Origin: Dacryopinax spathularia
Lineage: Eukaryota; Basidiomycota; Dacrymycetes; Dacrymycetales; Dacrymycetaceae
Direction: 5' to 3'
Assembly (NCBI GenBank): GCA_037974965.1
Contig: JBBPFI010000008.1
Location: 1,640,085-1,704,084 of the forward strand
Length of the DNA: 64,000 bases
A model generated the notes under the pieces. The model saw only the letters and a list, made by a program, of their open reading frames with translations, did not search any database and was not told the DNA's origin. Of this stretch, positions 10,985 through 22,211 are shown one piece after another. How positions within the stretch are numbered: position 1 is the first letter of the stretch; every line of letters begins with the position of its first letter. The translations under genes were made by a program, and so were the position numbers.

Positions 10985-13576
10985 CTACAAAGTGCTGGTC
11001 GACGAACCCACCCCGAGCCATTGCAACACAATGTCTTTATACTGCGTACTCATGACTCGCTTCGCCTGCCATTGACCGCCAAGAAAAATATGAGGGGGAA
11101 CTACCACGGGAAGTGAGCACATGTAGACCTAGCGACCCGAGGTACTCACTCGAGTGGAACTGTGCATTGCGAAACAGACAACGTCGCCTTTTATGGAGTT
11201 CTTGACACGCTTGACACTTCGAGTCCAGAAAGCCGAAGCAGATCTTGAAGCCAATGCAATCTTCATATGGTTCTGGATCCCGCACGCGGCAAGCCTCACA
11301 CATACTGTCTCCCCGGAGAACCTGAAGTGGAAACATGTGGAGTCAGCTCCTGCTTGTCCTGGAGTCTGGGGGCTAGGGTACGCACGTAAACTGGCCAGGG
11401 CACCACACTCCCCACATGATCGATGACTATCCACTCGTGTGGCGTTTCGTCCCCACACAGGCGCACGCGATCCCAGCGGACGACAATACGCGTGGCGTTG
11501 CACCTGGCTTCGTCGCCTGGCACCGTAGATAGCCACCTGGCGAGGGACAACGATCCTTTCTGTACATCCTGAGACTCAGGCCGCGGAGATTGAGGCCGTT
11601 CACTCTGTGCCGCAGGGTGATCCGCAATTTCGTGGGTCAGGTCATCCAGCTCGGGTGCCTGGCCCTTCCCCTCCATGGAATGTGTCGATTGAGGAGTCAT
11701 GGTGCGTTCTGTGGGCTCCAACCGCTCTTCTAGTCGTAAGTCGCTTGCAGCCCGGTACCATATCGACAGTGGTACGACCGCGCAAGCAAGCTCTGGGCCG
11801 CAGGAGTAGCGCTCAAACAGTATAATGGTATTCTTGCAGATCAGACGTGCATGCGAACGAATGGCAGGAGGAAGTTGTGCCTCTTCGGTAACGTTATGGC
11901 GGGACAAGATAGTTCCCTGCATAGGCAGTGCAAGCAGTCTCGTCAGCACCGCCTCCAGAATACCAGGTGAGGCCGATTCCTACCAGCAGCTCCCAGTGAT
12001 ATCGCAACCACGAGAGAAGGCCGTCCCTGTCATCAAAACGAGCCGCACGGGGCCCGACTTCTAGCATCTCTAGCCACCTGGAGGTCACCCTCTGGTCCCA
12101 CAGCATTGTCTCCCAATTGGATGTGCCGATCCGACCATATGGTAGCAGAGCGCGATCCGGGCCCAGTCCACAAGGAATCACCCGCAGCGGGAGCATAAAG
12201 GGCACCGTGTAGTGGAGACACCAATCTGCGGCGTGTTGGATGTACTCAGCGAGCATCTTCTCGTAATATCGCCTTGGTCTCGACCTCGTGAGCACCGAGG
12301 GTAACAGGAATTCGAGCTCAAGAACAGTCATTATTCGCATCCGTTCACACGTTCAGCAGCACACCAGCCACTCACCCAAGCATGGCCCAGCAACGTGCAG
12401 TACCATTGGCCGGCATGCAGATTGTTATAGTCGTGGACGGGGCCATTGAGATGATAGGCCGAAAGAAAGTGGGTCCAACGATCCTCTTGACACTGTCGCG
12501 CGAGAGCGCACATGTGGTCGCGATCGATATCGATTGGGTGCGCAGGGGCTAAGGGCACGGATGGGCAGGTAAGCCTGCGAAGAAGATGGGGAAAACGACT
12601 GTGCACAGCATCCAGCACGGCGGGAGGGATCTCTTGATCGGCGGGGAGCCCATGCCGTATTCCGGTGACGACCTGCCAGTCTACCATGTATGCGTAGTCT
12701 TCGATGAACTGCAGTTGCAACCGGGCAGTCATGGTCAACGAATATTGTCGGAACCGCGAGCAGATCCGCGTCTAACGGCGATGGCTCATGAGTACGAATA
12801 CACCTCGAGCGGGCCTTTGGCGGCACGATGGTAGCTTACCCAAACCCCGCTCAGAGCGCCCACCACAGCTTTGCCCTGGCTAACATTGGAACTTCGCACG
12901 GATGGCCTAGCCGGTAGGGGATCGATGATTTCCAGCGCCCTGTACCAGAAATCATCAATGTGCACCGCAGCCCTTGTGGGCCACGTAAGTGGCATTGAAA
13001 GATCTGCACGCATGCGAGGCTGCAGTACCAGACAGGCGTCCTCTCGGGGTTGAAAGCCGGCGCCCATAGCGAGTTGACCGTAAGCGGTGGACGAGTTGGA
13101 CAAGCACATTGGGTACTGAGCGCGCATAACAGGTGACATGAATTCGGGATCCAGCGAGAACCGGACGAGCGGGCGACTTTGACCACGGGCCGAATGTTCG
13201 ATACATTGCCCATAGCGCAAGCATGCGGAGACGCGCTCGTCCAGTAAGACAGACCGAGTATCGATCAATTGACGCTCAGTTTCCACAGTGATTACCTACA
13301 TCACATGTCAGTATCGTACGCGCCGGGAAGTGCTTCACGTCGTACTAGGAGCCTTCCCCAACGCTCGAGGTACTGACGGGCGCGAATGACATCCGTCGCC
13401 AGGGGTTGTTTGCCCAAAGTGAGAACGAGCAGGTCAAGGTCCTCATCCAGATGGTTTCTCAGCTCGGTGTCTTCAGGCAGCGTAATGGGTCCTTCGAACA
13501 GCATCGGCTGTAGCTGAGGCCCTGTAGCCACTGGCCAGACGGCGGTTCTGCTTACCTGCGTCATGCCGGGACTCAT
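10985..13576 (-). CDS. Unknown protein with cysteine-rich C-terminal motif, seven exons, about 744 residues
   Basis: Exons 13576-13346, 13295-12840, 12771-12376, 12316-11984, 11916-11386, 11321-11150 and 11100-10985 join in phase through introns of 50, 68, 59, 67, 64 and 49 nt; the sum is exactly 745 codons. A further 42-nt GTAAGC...CTCAG segment (13514-13555) may be spliced or kept without changing frame. The first 590 residues resemble no family I know. Residues about 656-700 hold seven cysteines spaced CX2CX10CX5CX7CX2CX8C with a basic HKRRRC end, suggesting a zinc-binding module that could contact DNA, RNA or protein. If the island is a mobile element, this is the best candidate for a repeat-binding protein, but that is inference. 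Confidence 0.7.
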
Positions 13577-13778
13577 GGGCCGCAGTCATGCATAGCAAAG
13601 AGAGCCGATCGCCCGCGGCGCGGTGGTAGGGCGCGTTGGTCACGTGAGGACGCGGAGGGTTTCGAAGCACAGCCAGCCATCAATATCTTTATACTTCACA
13701 CTACAATGTCCCAGGGAACATTCATGCCAGACGCGATCAGAGGGATTAGAATATTAGTGTACGAGCCGTCGGTCAGTG

Positions 13779-15358
13779 TCATGCCGCAACCCCGGGCCAG
13801 TGCCCTGCAATCTCCTCGCGCAACCACACCGAGGAGGTCTGCCGAGCCGTCAACATATGAAAGCGAATGATGACGGTAACATACCGTGTACTCCATATAG
13901 TTTTGGACACGCTCCACTACCCCATCCTGTGGGTTCCTGAAAGTAACCATGACTTGCAGTTTAAGGCAGCCGGCGGCGTTGATCTGGAGGGAAACTTTCT
14001 TGCCTATGCGCGCCGCATTCGTAGCCGCGCGGAAACAGGAGGCCGGATAGCTGCGTACAGAGGTCACAACCACATCCCAAGACCTCCCGCTGCCTCTAGA
14101 TACGCACCGAAACGGCATGCCATGAGGCCCTACCCACTCCATTTTCTCCAGTGCGCCGGGCCGTTCAGGATGGAAAGGCAGCACATACTGCAAGGCAGTT
14201 CAACAGATTTCTGAAGTAGGAAGAAGAACCCCACCTGGCTGGAGCTCATCCCAGTGTCACCACGAGCCGATAGTTTGAGCTGGTGTCCCACCGTTGATGC
14301 GTCGGCTTCAGGGAATACATCTGCCATCACCGCATGCGGGATGGTGCGGACTGACACCTCGATCACCGGCGGGGCATCCACTCTCAAAAGAGTGTCCACG
14401 ATGTCCAGGTAGCGCTCGTTCGACATAATAACGCACAGAATAACCGGCCTGAGTTTCCTTTAGTCTTCTGCCTTCATCCACTCTCCCGTCGGCGGAAAAG
14501 ATTACGTACGCCTCATTAAAGGACAGGACGTTCTTCGGGCGAGGCTCGTGAGTATTGAGGCACGCTTCAGTCTGGCTGCCGGGGCACCCCAAGGGTGTCC
14601 TTCCCAAGACGAGTCAGCACAACGCCGCCAGCGTCATCTGAAGAGGACGCATACATGATGAGTCGCAGCGGATGACCGTAACCCGTCCAGGAGAGGTGCA
14701 AACTGGTCTCGGCGCCCCAGACCCTCTCCTGCACACCACCGCCGGCATATACGTCCAAGGCGCCCAGAAGACGACTGAAAGCAATATCGAGCCCATACCC
14801 CGCGCCCCCATGTCCTTCGTCCAAACGAAAGTTGGAGAACGTCTCGCCATACATATAAGTCGAACCTGCATATATGCGTCCCAATCAGACTGTGTGAGGG
14901 CTTCACGGCGACGTAACCGGGCTTACAGACATAGGGGGCACCATCCGGCTGGATTTGGAAATGAAGACCGACGGGGTCGAGATGGAAAGTGACCCAAGGG
15001 CACTGAAGAGCGCACAATCAACGCCGCGCAGGTGCGTCGAAGGCAACGCAGAGCGGACCTGCTTTTCACTTGTCTCCATAGCTTTGAGCATGAGGACCAT
15101 GGGCATAACACTGGCGGTTTCGAGGAGGAGAGCGGGCATCTGGTGGAGCAGTGAATACGGACCAGAACAGCCGACGAGAGGACTCACACTGGTAGTCCGG
15201 GCGGGGTGGTGGATGGCAGGATAGTAGGGATAGCCAGGGTTCAGCGAGAGTCGCGTCGAGTGATTGGCCGCGCTGCATCCCGGGAGGGTCAAGGGCCGGC
15301 GGCGGAGCGACGGGCCAGCATCTGTAGAAGGCGCTTGTGCTGTGTTGTCGGCTGGCAT
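13779..15358 (-). CDS. Unknown protein, seven exons, about 421 residues
   Basis: Exons 15358-15059, 15002-14927, 14865-14588, 14544-14510, 14448-14235, 14187-13885 and 13838-13779 join in phase (422 codons including stop). Introns are 43-61 nt; several have clear GTAAGC, GTACGT or GTATGT donors. The start is the first ATG of the open frame and is followed by a polar leader. The middle of the protein contains alternating Gly- and Tyr-rich strands (GAGYGLDIAFSRLLGALDV). No domain recognised. It is preceded on the other side by a 1.5-kb gap and followed 200 bases later by the cysteine-motif gene on the same strand. Confidence 0.65.
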
Positions 15359-16886
15359 GCGCCCCGTCTGCGCCGTCTGACGTCGCCGTCGTTATTGTAG
15401 AATGTGCTCGTTAATGAGAGGTGTAGACGATGGGTTGCAGCGGAGGGCGATAGATCAATCAGCCACTAATCAGCGCTGGTGGGCATTGCGGGAAGGAAGT
15501 TCGGCGTCGGTGGTATCGCCATAGCCTGCACCAACGCTGGGGGCGATTTCAGACTGACGGTAAGCTCCCACCACTCAATGCGCCCTCGCATCTGAAGGGT
15601 GAGGGAGGCAACGATCTCTAGGAGAAAGGCTATCAGGCAGGAGCACTGATAACCACGTAGAACCACTTACACCGAAAACCGCCCAAATGGTATGCTCACA
15701 ATCTTGATCCTACCCAGCTCAAGAGACCACTTCGAGGAGTGGTCTCGCGGCTTCCATAACTGTTCGCCGTCCGTTCGCTATGTTGCACAAGCTTGCTCAC
15801 CCTATCCAGCACACCCGAATAATCGTCAGGAAGGGATCGCAGCACCGCGAGGGGCCGATGCATCACACGAATGTCATAGGGCAGGCGTCTCAGAGGGTAT
15901 TGAACCAGTATTCTCCTGTGATTACAGGAGTCAGCGGTCTTCGCTCATATAGAGCTATTCGCCATGGCGCACCTGGTGTGGTCCATGGTCGGGGACGTCC
16001 GGGGAGGGGGCGGGCTGTCGACTGGACTTCTGCAGCACGCCTGCGTGAGGCACGGTGGAGAGTGAGCGAGTTCCAATGCCGCGAAAAGGCTTGCGTCGAC
16101 TGGAGACGTGTGAAGGATGCAGCCAGAGGGAGGGTCAGTCTTGGCGGTTGCTTTAAGCATTATCAAAACACGGTACAGCAGCCCGCCAACATGGCCGCTC
16201 ACCACGCGAAGGTAAACAACGGAAGCTGATTCGTTATCTGGCTCCGACAATACTTATTACAGTAGTATTCCGTGATCTTTTGTGAAAGGCACCAAGGGTA
16301 AATACGTGGTGCTCTTTACGTCAACATCACTGAGTGCTGTGGACCAGCACTCGTTTAATACACATAGGAGCGCCTCGCCAGACAACGTCCTCGCAAGCCG
16401 ACCGGCTTTCTGCATCCACGGTGACATTCAGTAAAATGAAATTTCCCTGTCGAGCCATTCCACCTGTCTTCGCATCATGGCGCCTTCTCACAACATCTAT
16501 AAGGTCTTGCTTTCCGTTGCCCTCTTGGCCATCTTGTCCAGGACGGCAGAGCTCGTTGTGGGCTGATCAAGTTTACCGCCTGCACGGGGTCCGCTGCTCA
16601 TGCGCAACGTCGGTCGAATCGTTGGGGTATGTCTCAACCGAGCAATCGGATTGGGCAATCGAGCCCCGCGTGTTCTTATCTGCCTGAACGCTAGTACTTC
16701 CAGGCGTCTGAGGAATGCCCGCGTTGTATCCACGAAGCCACATGGATTCGTATCGACGCCGTTCTAAGGTTGGATCACCCAGCGCTGCCGGGCCGCGTGA
16801 CCTGGAGGCAGTGAAATTGCAGCCGTCCATCGCGCGAACCCGCTCAGCCTCGCCCGCAGTTCGACCAAACAAACCCCTTTGATATT
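15359..16886. other. Long intergenic region with a short hairpin
   Basis: About 1.5 kb between divergent genes. Overlapping short frames of 65-150 codons occur on both strands without good splice junctions. A perfect hairpin with 9-bp arms (GAGACCACT / AGTGGTCTC) and a 6-base loop lies at 15723-15746. The region should hold the two divergent promoters. Confidence 0.5.
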
Positions 16887-19175
16887 ATGCCCAGGCACAG
16901 ACCGACAGCCAACGTACCTCGAGATGTGCCTCAAACTTGCAGCCGCAGTCGTGCTGCTCTCCTGCAAGCCGAAACACACCATCTCTCAAGACGCCGCCCA
17001 CCTTCGCCGGCACGGACTCGACGCTCTGCACGCCTTGCAGAGGTGCGCGGTGAGCACGACGTGGAGGGTATCAGTACAGAGCCCAATAACCGGATGGGCG
17101 CTCCTCCACCATCCGACGTGCGGCACGACGACTCGCCCATGACCGGGGCGGATCAATGGATCCAACACGATAGCATCGACCTCGTCGGGGAAAGGGAGCC
17201 ATCTGCGAGACCTGGCGAGGGGGTTGACGTGATGGTCACGGGAGGCACCGTGGAAGACGGAATGTCGACGCCCTCGACCGGGGCGGTGTCTGATCCGCCA
17301 AACGGACCCACCACGCCGGAATCACTCAGCGTTGAGCGACAGCTATACATCACAGACAGCAACACTTCGCCGTCCTTCGAGCCAATATCGCATCCACAGA
17401 TCCTTAATGACCCCAGCCCAGCTAATGCTGTTGACGATTCCTCCCGGCCGGTGAGCGGTGCCGCAGCGGACGAACCAATGTCAGCCAGTGGAGAGGCGGA
17501 GCATGGTGATACGGTTGTGAGTTTCAGGTGAGATGACATGCCACCGCGCGTGATACCTCAGACTCACAGCCAAAATGGAGTGGAATGCCACCGGAAGGGA
17601 GCGAGTCCGTGACCCTCGATAGTGGGGATTTGCTATGGCCGCAAGGCTCGGAGGCCGTCAATGAACCGAGGAGGTCCGCAAGCACCTCAGTCGTAGGGGT
17701 TGCCGGCCCGGGTGAAGGGACGGGGACAGGTCTGACCGCCGCCGAGCATGGTGAGTCCACTTGCTGCGCTGGAGTGAGCGCGAAGTTGATATAGTTGTCT
17801 CGATGCAGCGGCATCGTGCTCCGTGTTCCTCTTTGTTTGCGCCAATGACGCTCGTGAAGCCACCATTTATGCGCGAGGCAATATTTGGAAGGGCGATATC
17901 CCAGATAATGCGCCGGCACTCGTGATGCTACCGAAGCTTTTCGGTGCTGGCCCTTCGAGATCGAGCACGACGTCACATATTGTTCGCCAGCACGAGTTCA
18001 CCCAATTCCTCCAATCCAAGTACAGTCATTTCATTGTCGCGACGACCACAGTGCCCGCTAGGGAGCGGTATGGGCCAAATGCGTGGTGGCATCAACGTGG
18101 ATACAAGACCCTTGGAGTTTTCGCAGATCTGCTGGCGCAAACGAAGCCGAACAACACTCACATCGCCCCGATGGATTGGGATGATCCCCGATCTCAAGCA
18201 TTCGTGTCAGGCGTGAGGGATCAATTGCCCATGGAGCTTCTCCGTGGGACCTCCTACATCCTGTATCTGGTGGCATTATCAGATGTTCAGCCCCGCGAGG
18301 CCTGGTCGGACGAACCCCCTGCGATGCTGTTACCGCTCGCCGAAGTTCCAAGGCGCTCCCCTCTGCGGTGCAGCGTGTCTCCGACGTCGTCGACCACTGC
18401 GCGGAGGCGGAGTCCAACAGGAGTGGCTCGAAACCAAGACCAGAATTTGGCTTCGTCTGAACCAGTTCCAGCGCCCCCGGCTGTAGCAAGTACGACCCCA
18501 TCGTCCTCAAACGACCGATTCGGTAGACGCGTTCTACAAGCGAGGAGTAACCCGGACTTCAATCGACGGTGCGCCTGTCTGGATGAAGCTTATCCCACGA
18601 TCGTTACATGGATGGAAAAGGGTTGGCGTGACCGCCCTTATATGCAGGGAATTGGATGGTTCTGTGAGCGGACCAGACACTTTCTCAATGTTTGCGAGGA
18701 TCTGGGTATGAGCCTTTTCGTCAATCCCGATGCTCGATATGTGTATCGTAAGCGAGCCGATGATGGTCAGGAGGAGGAGATTGGGATCGAACCGGATGAC
18801 ATCGCCGCATGGTTGGATGTTGAAGGGCGACGCAACCCACAGCACCAACGGGCCGTCAGTGCATGCACGTACGTCAACCACAAGGGAGCCTACCGGCGGT
18901 TCAAGAGGTGCTGGGAAGGGGAGCGAATGACATTCGAACTGAGCAGGCCCCGCTTGCATGAGTTGAAAAGTGAGCAACCGGACCTCCACGCCAAGCTGAC
19001 GCTACTTGCTGTTTTGGGCTATTGTCTAGCGGTCGAGGACAGTTCGGACCGTGAAGCGCTCCAGACAGGTGCGCCTTCCCTCCCTTTGAAATATTTGGCA
19101 GGCAAATGGACGCGGAACCATGTTGAAGTGCTGTTACGGCAGCACTTTCCTATGTATTCTTCATCTGGAAGTTGA
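16887..19175 (+). CDS. Unknown protein, three exons, about 725 residues
   Basis: Starts at ATG 16887. Introns 17517-17569 (GTGAGT...CTCACAG) and 17751-17808 (GTGAGT...GATGCAG) both keep phase, giving 726 codons. The first 250 residues are acidic and Pro/Ser/Thr-rich, probably disordered. The remaining 470 residues look globular, with a Trp- and Arg-rich central part (WWHQRGYKTLG, MDWDDPRSQ) and a C-terminal helical segment (YVNHKGAYRRFKRCWEG). No family recognised. The long third exon, which is open on its own from 17823, is only part of the protein. It ends 196 bases before the first inverted GTCAGGCTAC motif, so it is the last gene inside the possible element. Confidence 0.7.
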
Positions 19176-19370
19176 TCGGTGCCGAGAAAGGAGCGGAGGG
19201 CTGCGGCAGTCCGGGTAGGCGATTAGTCAAAAATGATCAGATCAGTTAGCGCCCATGTGCGCATTTGCGGCTGAACCGCCTTGGACATGGGGTCCTCACC
19301 GCTGTGCATGCCAATGATGAAGCACAGGGATGTGTTGAGGGTGAGAGCGAAGCATGAGGAGACAGTCTAA

Positions 19371-19720
19371 GTCAGGCTACGATCAGCGACGGTTGATGCA
19401 AGAGGGGATGAGTCAGGCTACAAATGACAAGGCAGCATGTTCAATGGACACGACAGGCTAAGCTTGAAACCACTCCCGGCCCTCCCGTCCGGCTCGATGG
19501 CATTTGGGTTCGGTCAATAAGTCAGGCTACCATGAGCAACATGCTAGGCCTCGTCGAGGGGTGAAGTGACGAGGCACGCGTGCTCGTGTGCGTCTCTTTC
19601 CCTGCCCCCCTCCGCGATCGTTGCTGTACGGCTACGGCTAGGGTGGAGGTCTCAGCGTCAGGCTCCGCCTAAGTCAAAGCGCCAGCCCGTCCGAACTCTG
19701 TCTCGGACGTGTCAGACTAC
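19371..19720. repeat. Inverted GTCAGGCTAC motifs (right array)
   Basis: Exact copies of GTCAGGCTAC at 19371-19380, 19412-19421 and 19521-19530, with degenerate copies at about 19451 (GACAGGCTAA), 19658 (GTCAGGCTCC) and 19711 (GTCAGACTAC). Each is the reverse complement of the GTAGCCTGAC core that fills positions 1-1660. The spacing is looser and the array is shorter and more decayed than the left one. Confidence 0.8.
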
Positions 19721-19967
19721 CACGAGCATGGTGTGGGTAGATATTGCGTCCGGTTAAGCGTGCCCGTGGAGACGAGGGAAATAGTGGTATGCACGGCGCT
19801 GGACAGTGTATATGCCTAGCGATCACGCCCGAGAAGGTCATATATTCTGTCGTTAATACAAGGCAAATGTCCGTTGGGCATTCCCTCCTTGGATGTTCGA
19901 CCTCCCATGGCGCAGCCTCGCGCGCCCCGGCAGGAAGGAGGCACGATTCTTGCTATCGATGGTGTTG

Positions 19968-21946
19968 TCAGGTCGCGTTTGTGAGCGCGTCGCCCAACGT
20001 GAAAGGCATCCTCCGCACCTCAGGACGCGGCTTTATGGTGCTGCGGCTCCACTCCGCCACAGCGGGATGGGGAACGAACTTATGCTGTCGCATCAGCGAT
20101 GGGACAGGGACACAAATTAGTGGTCGAACCTGGTCGAGAGTAGCATTAAGGATCTGTAAACCATCCAGTGTCGTACAACGAGTAATAGCAGAGTATGCCA
20201 GACCTGTGAGACGTTAAACGCGGAAGTGCGATCATGAAGGCAATGTACCTTTGCCAAAGCCCTTGAACAGATCGACTGTAACTTTCGGAAGCGTTGCGCC
20301 TTGTGCTTTGTGCACGGTGAATGCCCAAGCTAGACTCAGGGGAATCTAGGTATGTTGTCAGGAAGAGAAAGCCGTAACACCGCGGGGGTTAGAGTAAAGA
20401 AATGGGCGTCTCTACGCACTTGAGTGCGGAACGCAATGACTTCGTCCTCGATACGAAATGACCAGGTGCATGGCTGAAGAAGCAGGAGCTCAGGGGCGCG
20501 GGATGATCGTCCGAAACGGAACTCCACCAGTGGATAGATAAGATCAGCGGGGGTATTGTTTGAGGAAGGACCGCCAGAAGGGTAGTCCTGATAGCGGGGC
20601 TGTTGCGAGTAACCTTCCGAGAGCAGCCACTGCGCGGCGGTTAGGAAGGCCCGAACAATACCAAGACTTCCGTTCACAAGGTCGCGCTCGAAAGACACAT
20701 TGCGGAGGAGCATGACCTGAGCGCCGACTTTCAGATGCAGTTGGGAAGGCGCTTGAAGGCCACGCAGGAGCCAAGCACGCTCTGTTGGGCTGCGTGTACC
20801 GCCATCAACCGCGTGGAAAGACCGCACAGGCAAATCGATTCTGTCGAGGTAATCCGCATTCATCGCATCAACGTCTGCGCGAAGGGGAAAGCTAGCCGCA
20901 AGGCAAGAGTGAGCAATTAGGGAAAGAGACCGAACGAGCCTACTATCTTAGCTTACAGATGAACAGGCTCCACGCCATCTGCACAATTGAGCGGCCTGGC
21001 CAGCTTTTGGAGCTCGCGAACAAGGTGAGGAGAAGACACACCACACCGTAGCTGGTGCAGTAAATGAACCAGCTCTAATCCGAGTTAACGGTTACAAGAT
21101 GCTCCGCGAATCAGAACAGGCACACGAGCGCTCACCTGGATCACTCTGCCGGAACACCTCGGACAGCACGCAGACATGGTGCACACATTGAGGCCAGTGA
21201 GCTGCTTGGAAAGCGTACTTCGCCAAAGCGCGACCCTTGCTGATAGGAGGAAGCTGGAAAAAGTCGCCAGCTAGGATGAGCTACATTGCATTAGCGCATC
21301 CCTTGGTTGTTGGGGATGACGAAGCGGGCACTGACTTGAATACCGCCAAATGGGGCGGTGGAGTGCCTCAACTGCTCTACAGCAGCTTTGAGAGCTTCGA
21401 ATAGTGAAGCACTCATTAGAGATACTAGATAGTGATGCCAGATTAACAACGTACGTGGGCTGGATAACGACCGCGCAAACCTTCATCAATGAACCACGCT
21501 TGCGATTGCATGACTCGTGCCTGCGCGTCCGGTCGCTTGCGGATCTCATTGATCAGGTCGTCTTTGCTACCATCGGCAATACCTATACCACAGAAATCAT
21601 GCAAAGTGGTTCCTCCGAGCTCGTAAGCGGCACGTCCTGTCATTGCGCATACGCCCACTGCGTTCCGGGTCGGATGCAAGCGGTGCATATACTCAACAGC
21701 CTTTCTCAGCAGAAAGGTCTTGCCGGTACCTAGGATGAGGTTCAGAATCACGCAAGGAGGGGCAAAGGACTGTGGGCGAATACCTGCGGATCCGGTAATG
21801 AATACGTTTGCGCCGGCAGATATCAGCTGGAGGACGTGGTTCTGCTCTTTCGAAAGCGGAGAGGATAGATCCTGGGTTGCGATTGAGCTGGACACCAAGC
21901 AAGTCGCTACAAGAGCACGGAACTGAGGATGGGAAAGCCGTTGCAT
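19968..21946 (-). CDS. PIF1-family DNA helicase
   Basis: Eight exons (21946-21784, 21729-21481, 21424-21336, 21280-21136, 21074-20957, 20891-20420, 20345-20249, 20203-19968) join in phase to 522 residues. Superfamily 1B helicase motifs appear in order: Walker A GSAGTGKT (about residue 53), [20 protein letters not shown], Walker B-type [31 protein letters not shown], and the C-terminal [13 protein letters not shown] and AYSAITR motifs. PIF1 proteins are 5'-to-3' DNA helicases acting in telomere and replication-fork maintenance, and PIF1 domains also occur in Helitrons. No replication-initiator (Rep) domain is seen, so this is not a standard Helitron protein. The first intron interrupts the Walker A coding sequence. 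All motifs are intact. It lies next to the right motif array and runs in the same direction as the HECT-like gene. Confidence 0.9.
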
Positions 21947-22211
21947 CCATCATGAGTGTGTGACGCAGATGAATGCACTTGTGCCGAGTGGCCGGGCGAA
22001 CGTAAATCAGGAAGAGTCCAAGCGCGCTGGGCGCGTCGCTAAAATGAGTCAAGGGTGCGGTCATCGTAGCCCTCAGGGCCAATCTTTCGGACCAACAAAC
22101 ATGGATGAATTACGGCAACAAGGGTTATCGACCTTCTACGGAAGGAGACCACAATATTTTCATAGAGAATAAAACAGGGGGGAGGCGAAGCTTGGCGGGA
22201 TAGGGGTGATA

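Noticed and set aside
17823-19175. 450-codon frame as a complete gene
   Set aside because: Two clean in-phase introns join it to upstream exons starting at 16887.
19968-21946. Helitron replication protein
   Set aside because: PIF1 motifs are present but no Rep (two-His, Tyr) motif or Helitron N-terminal domain was seen in the neighbouring exons.
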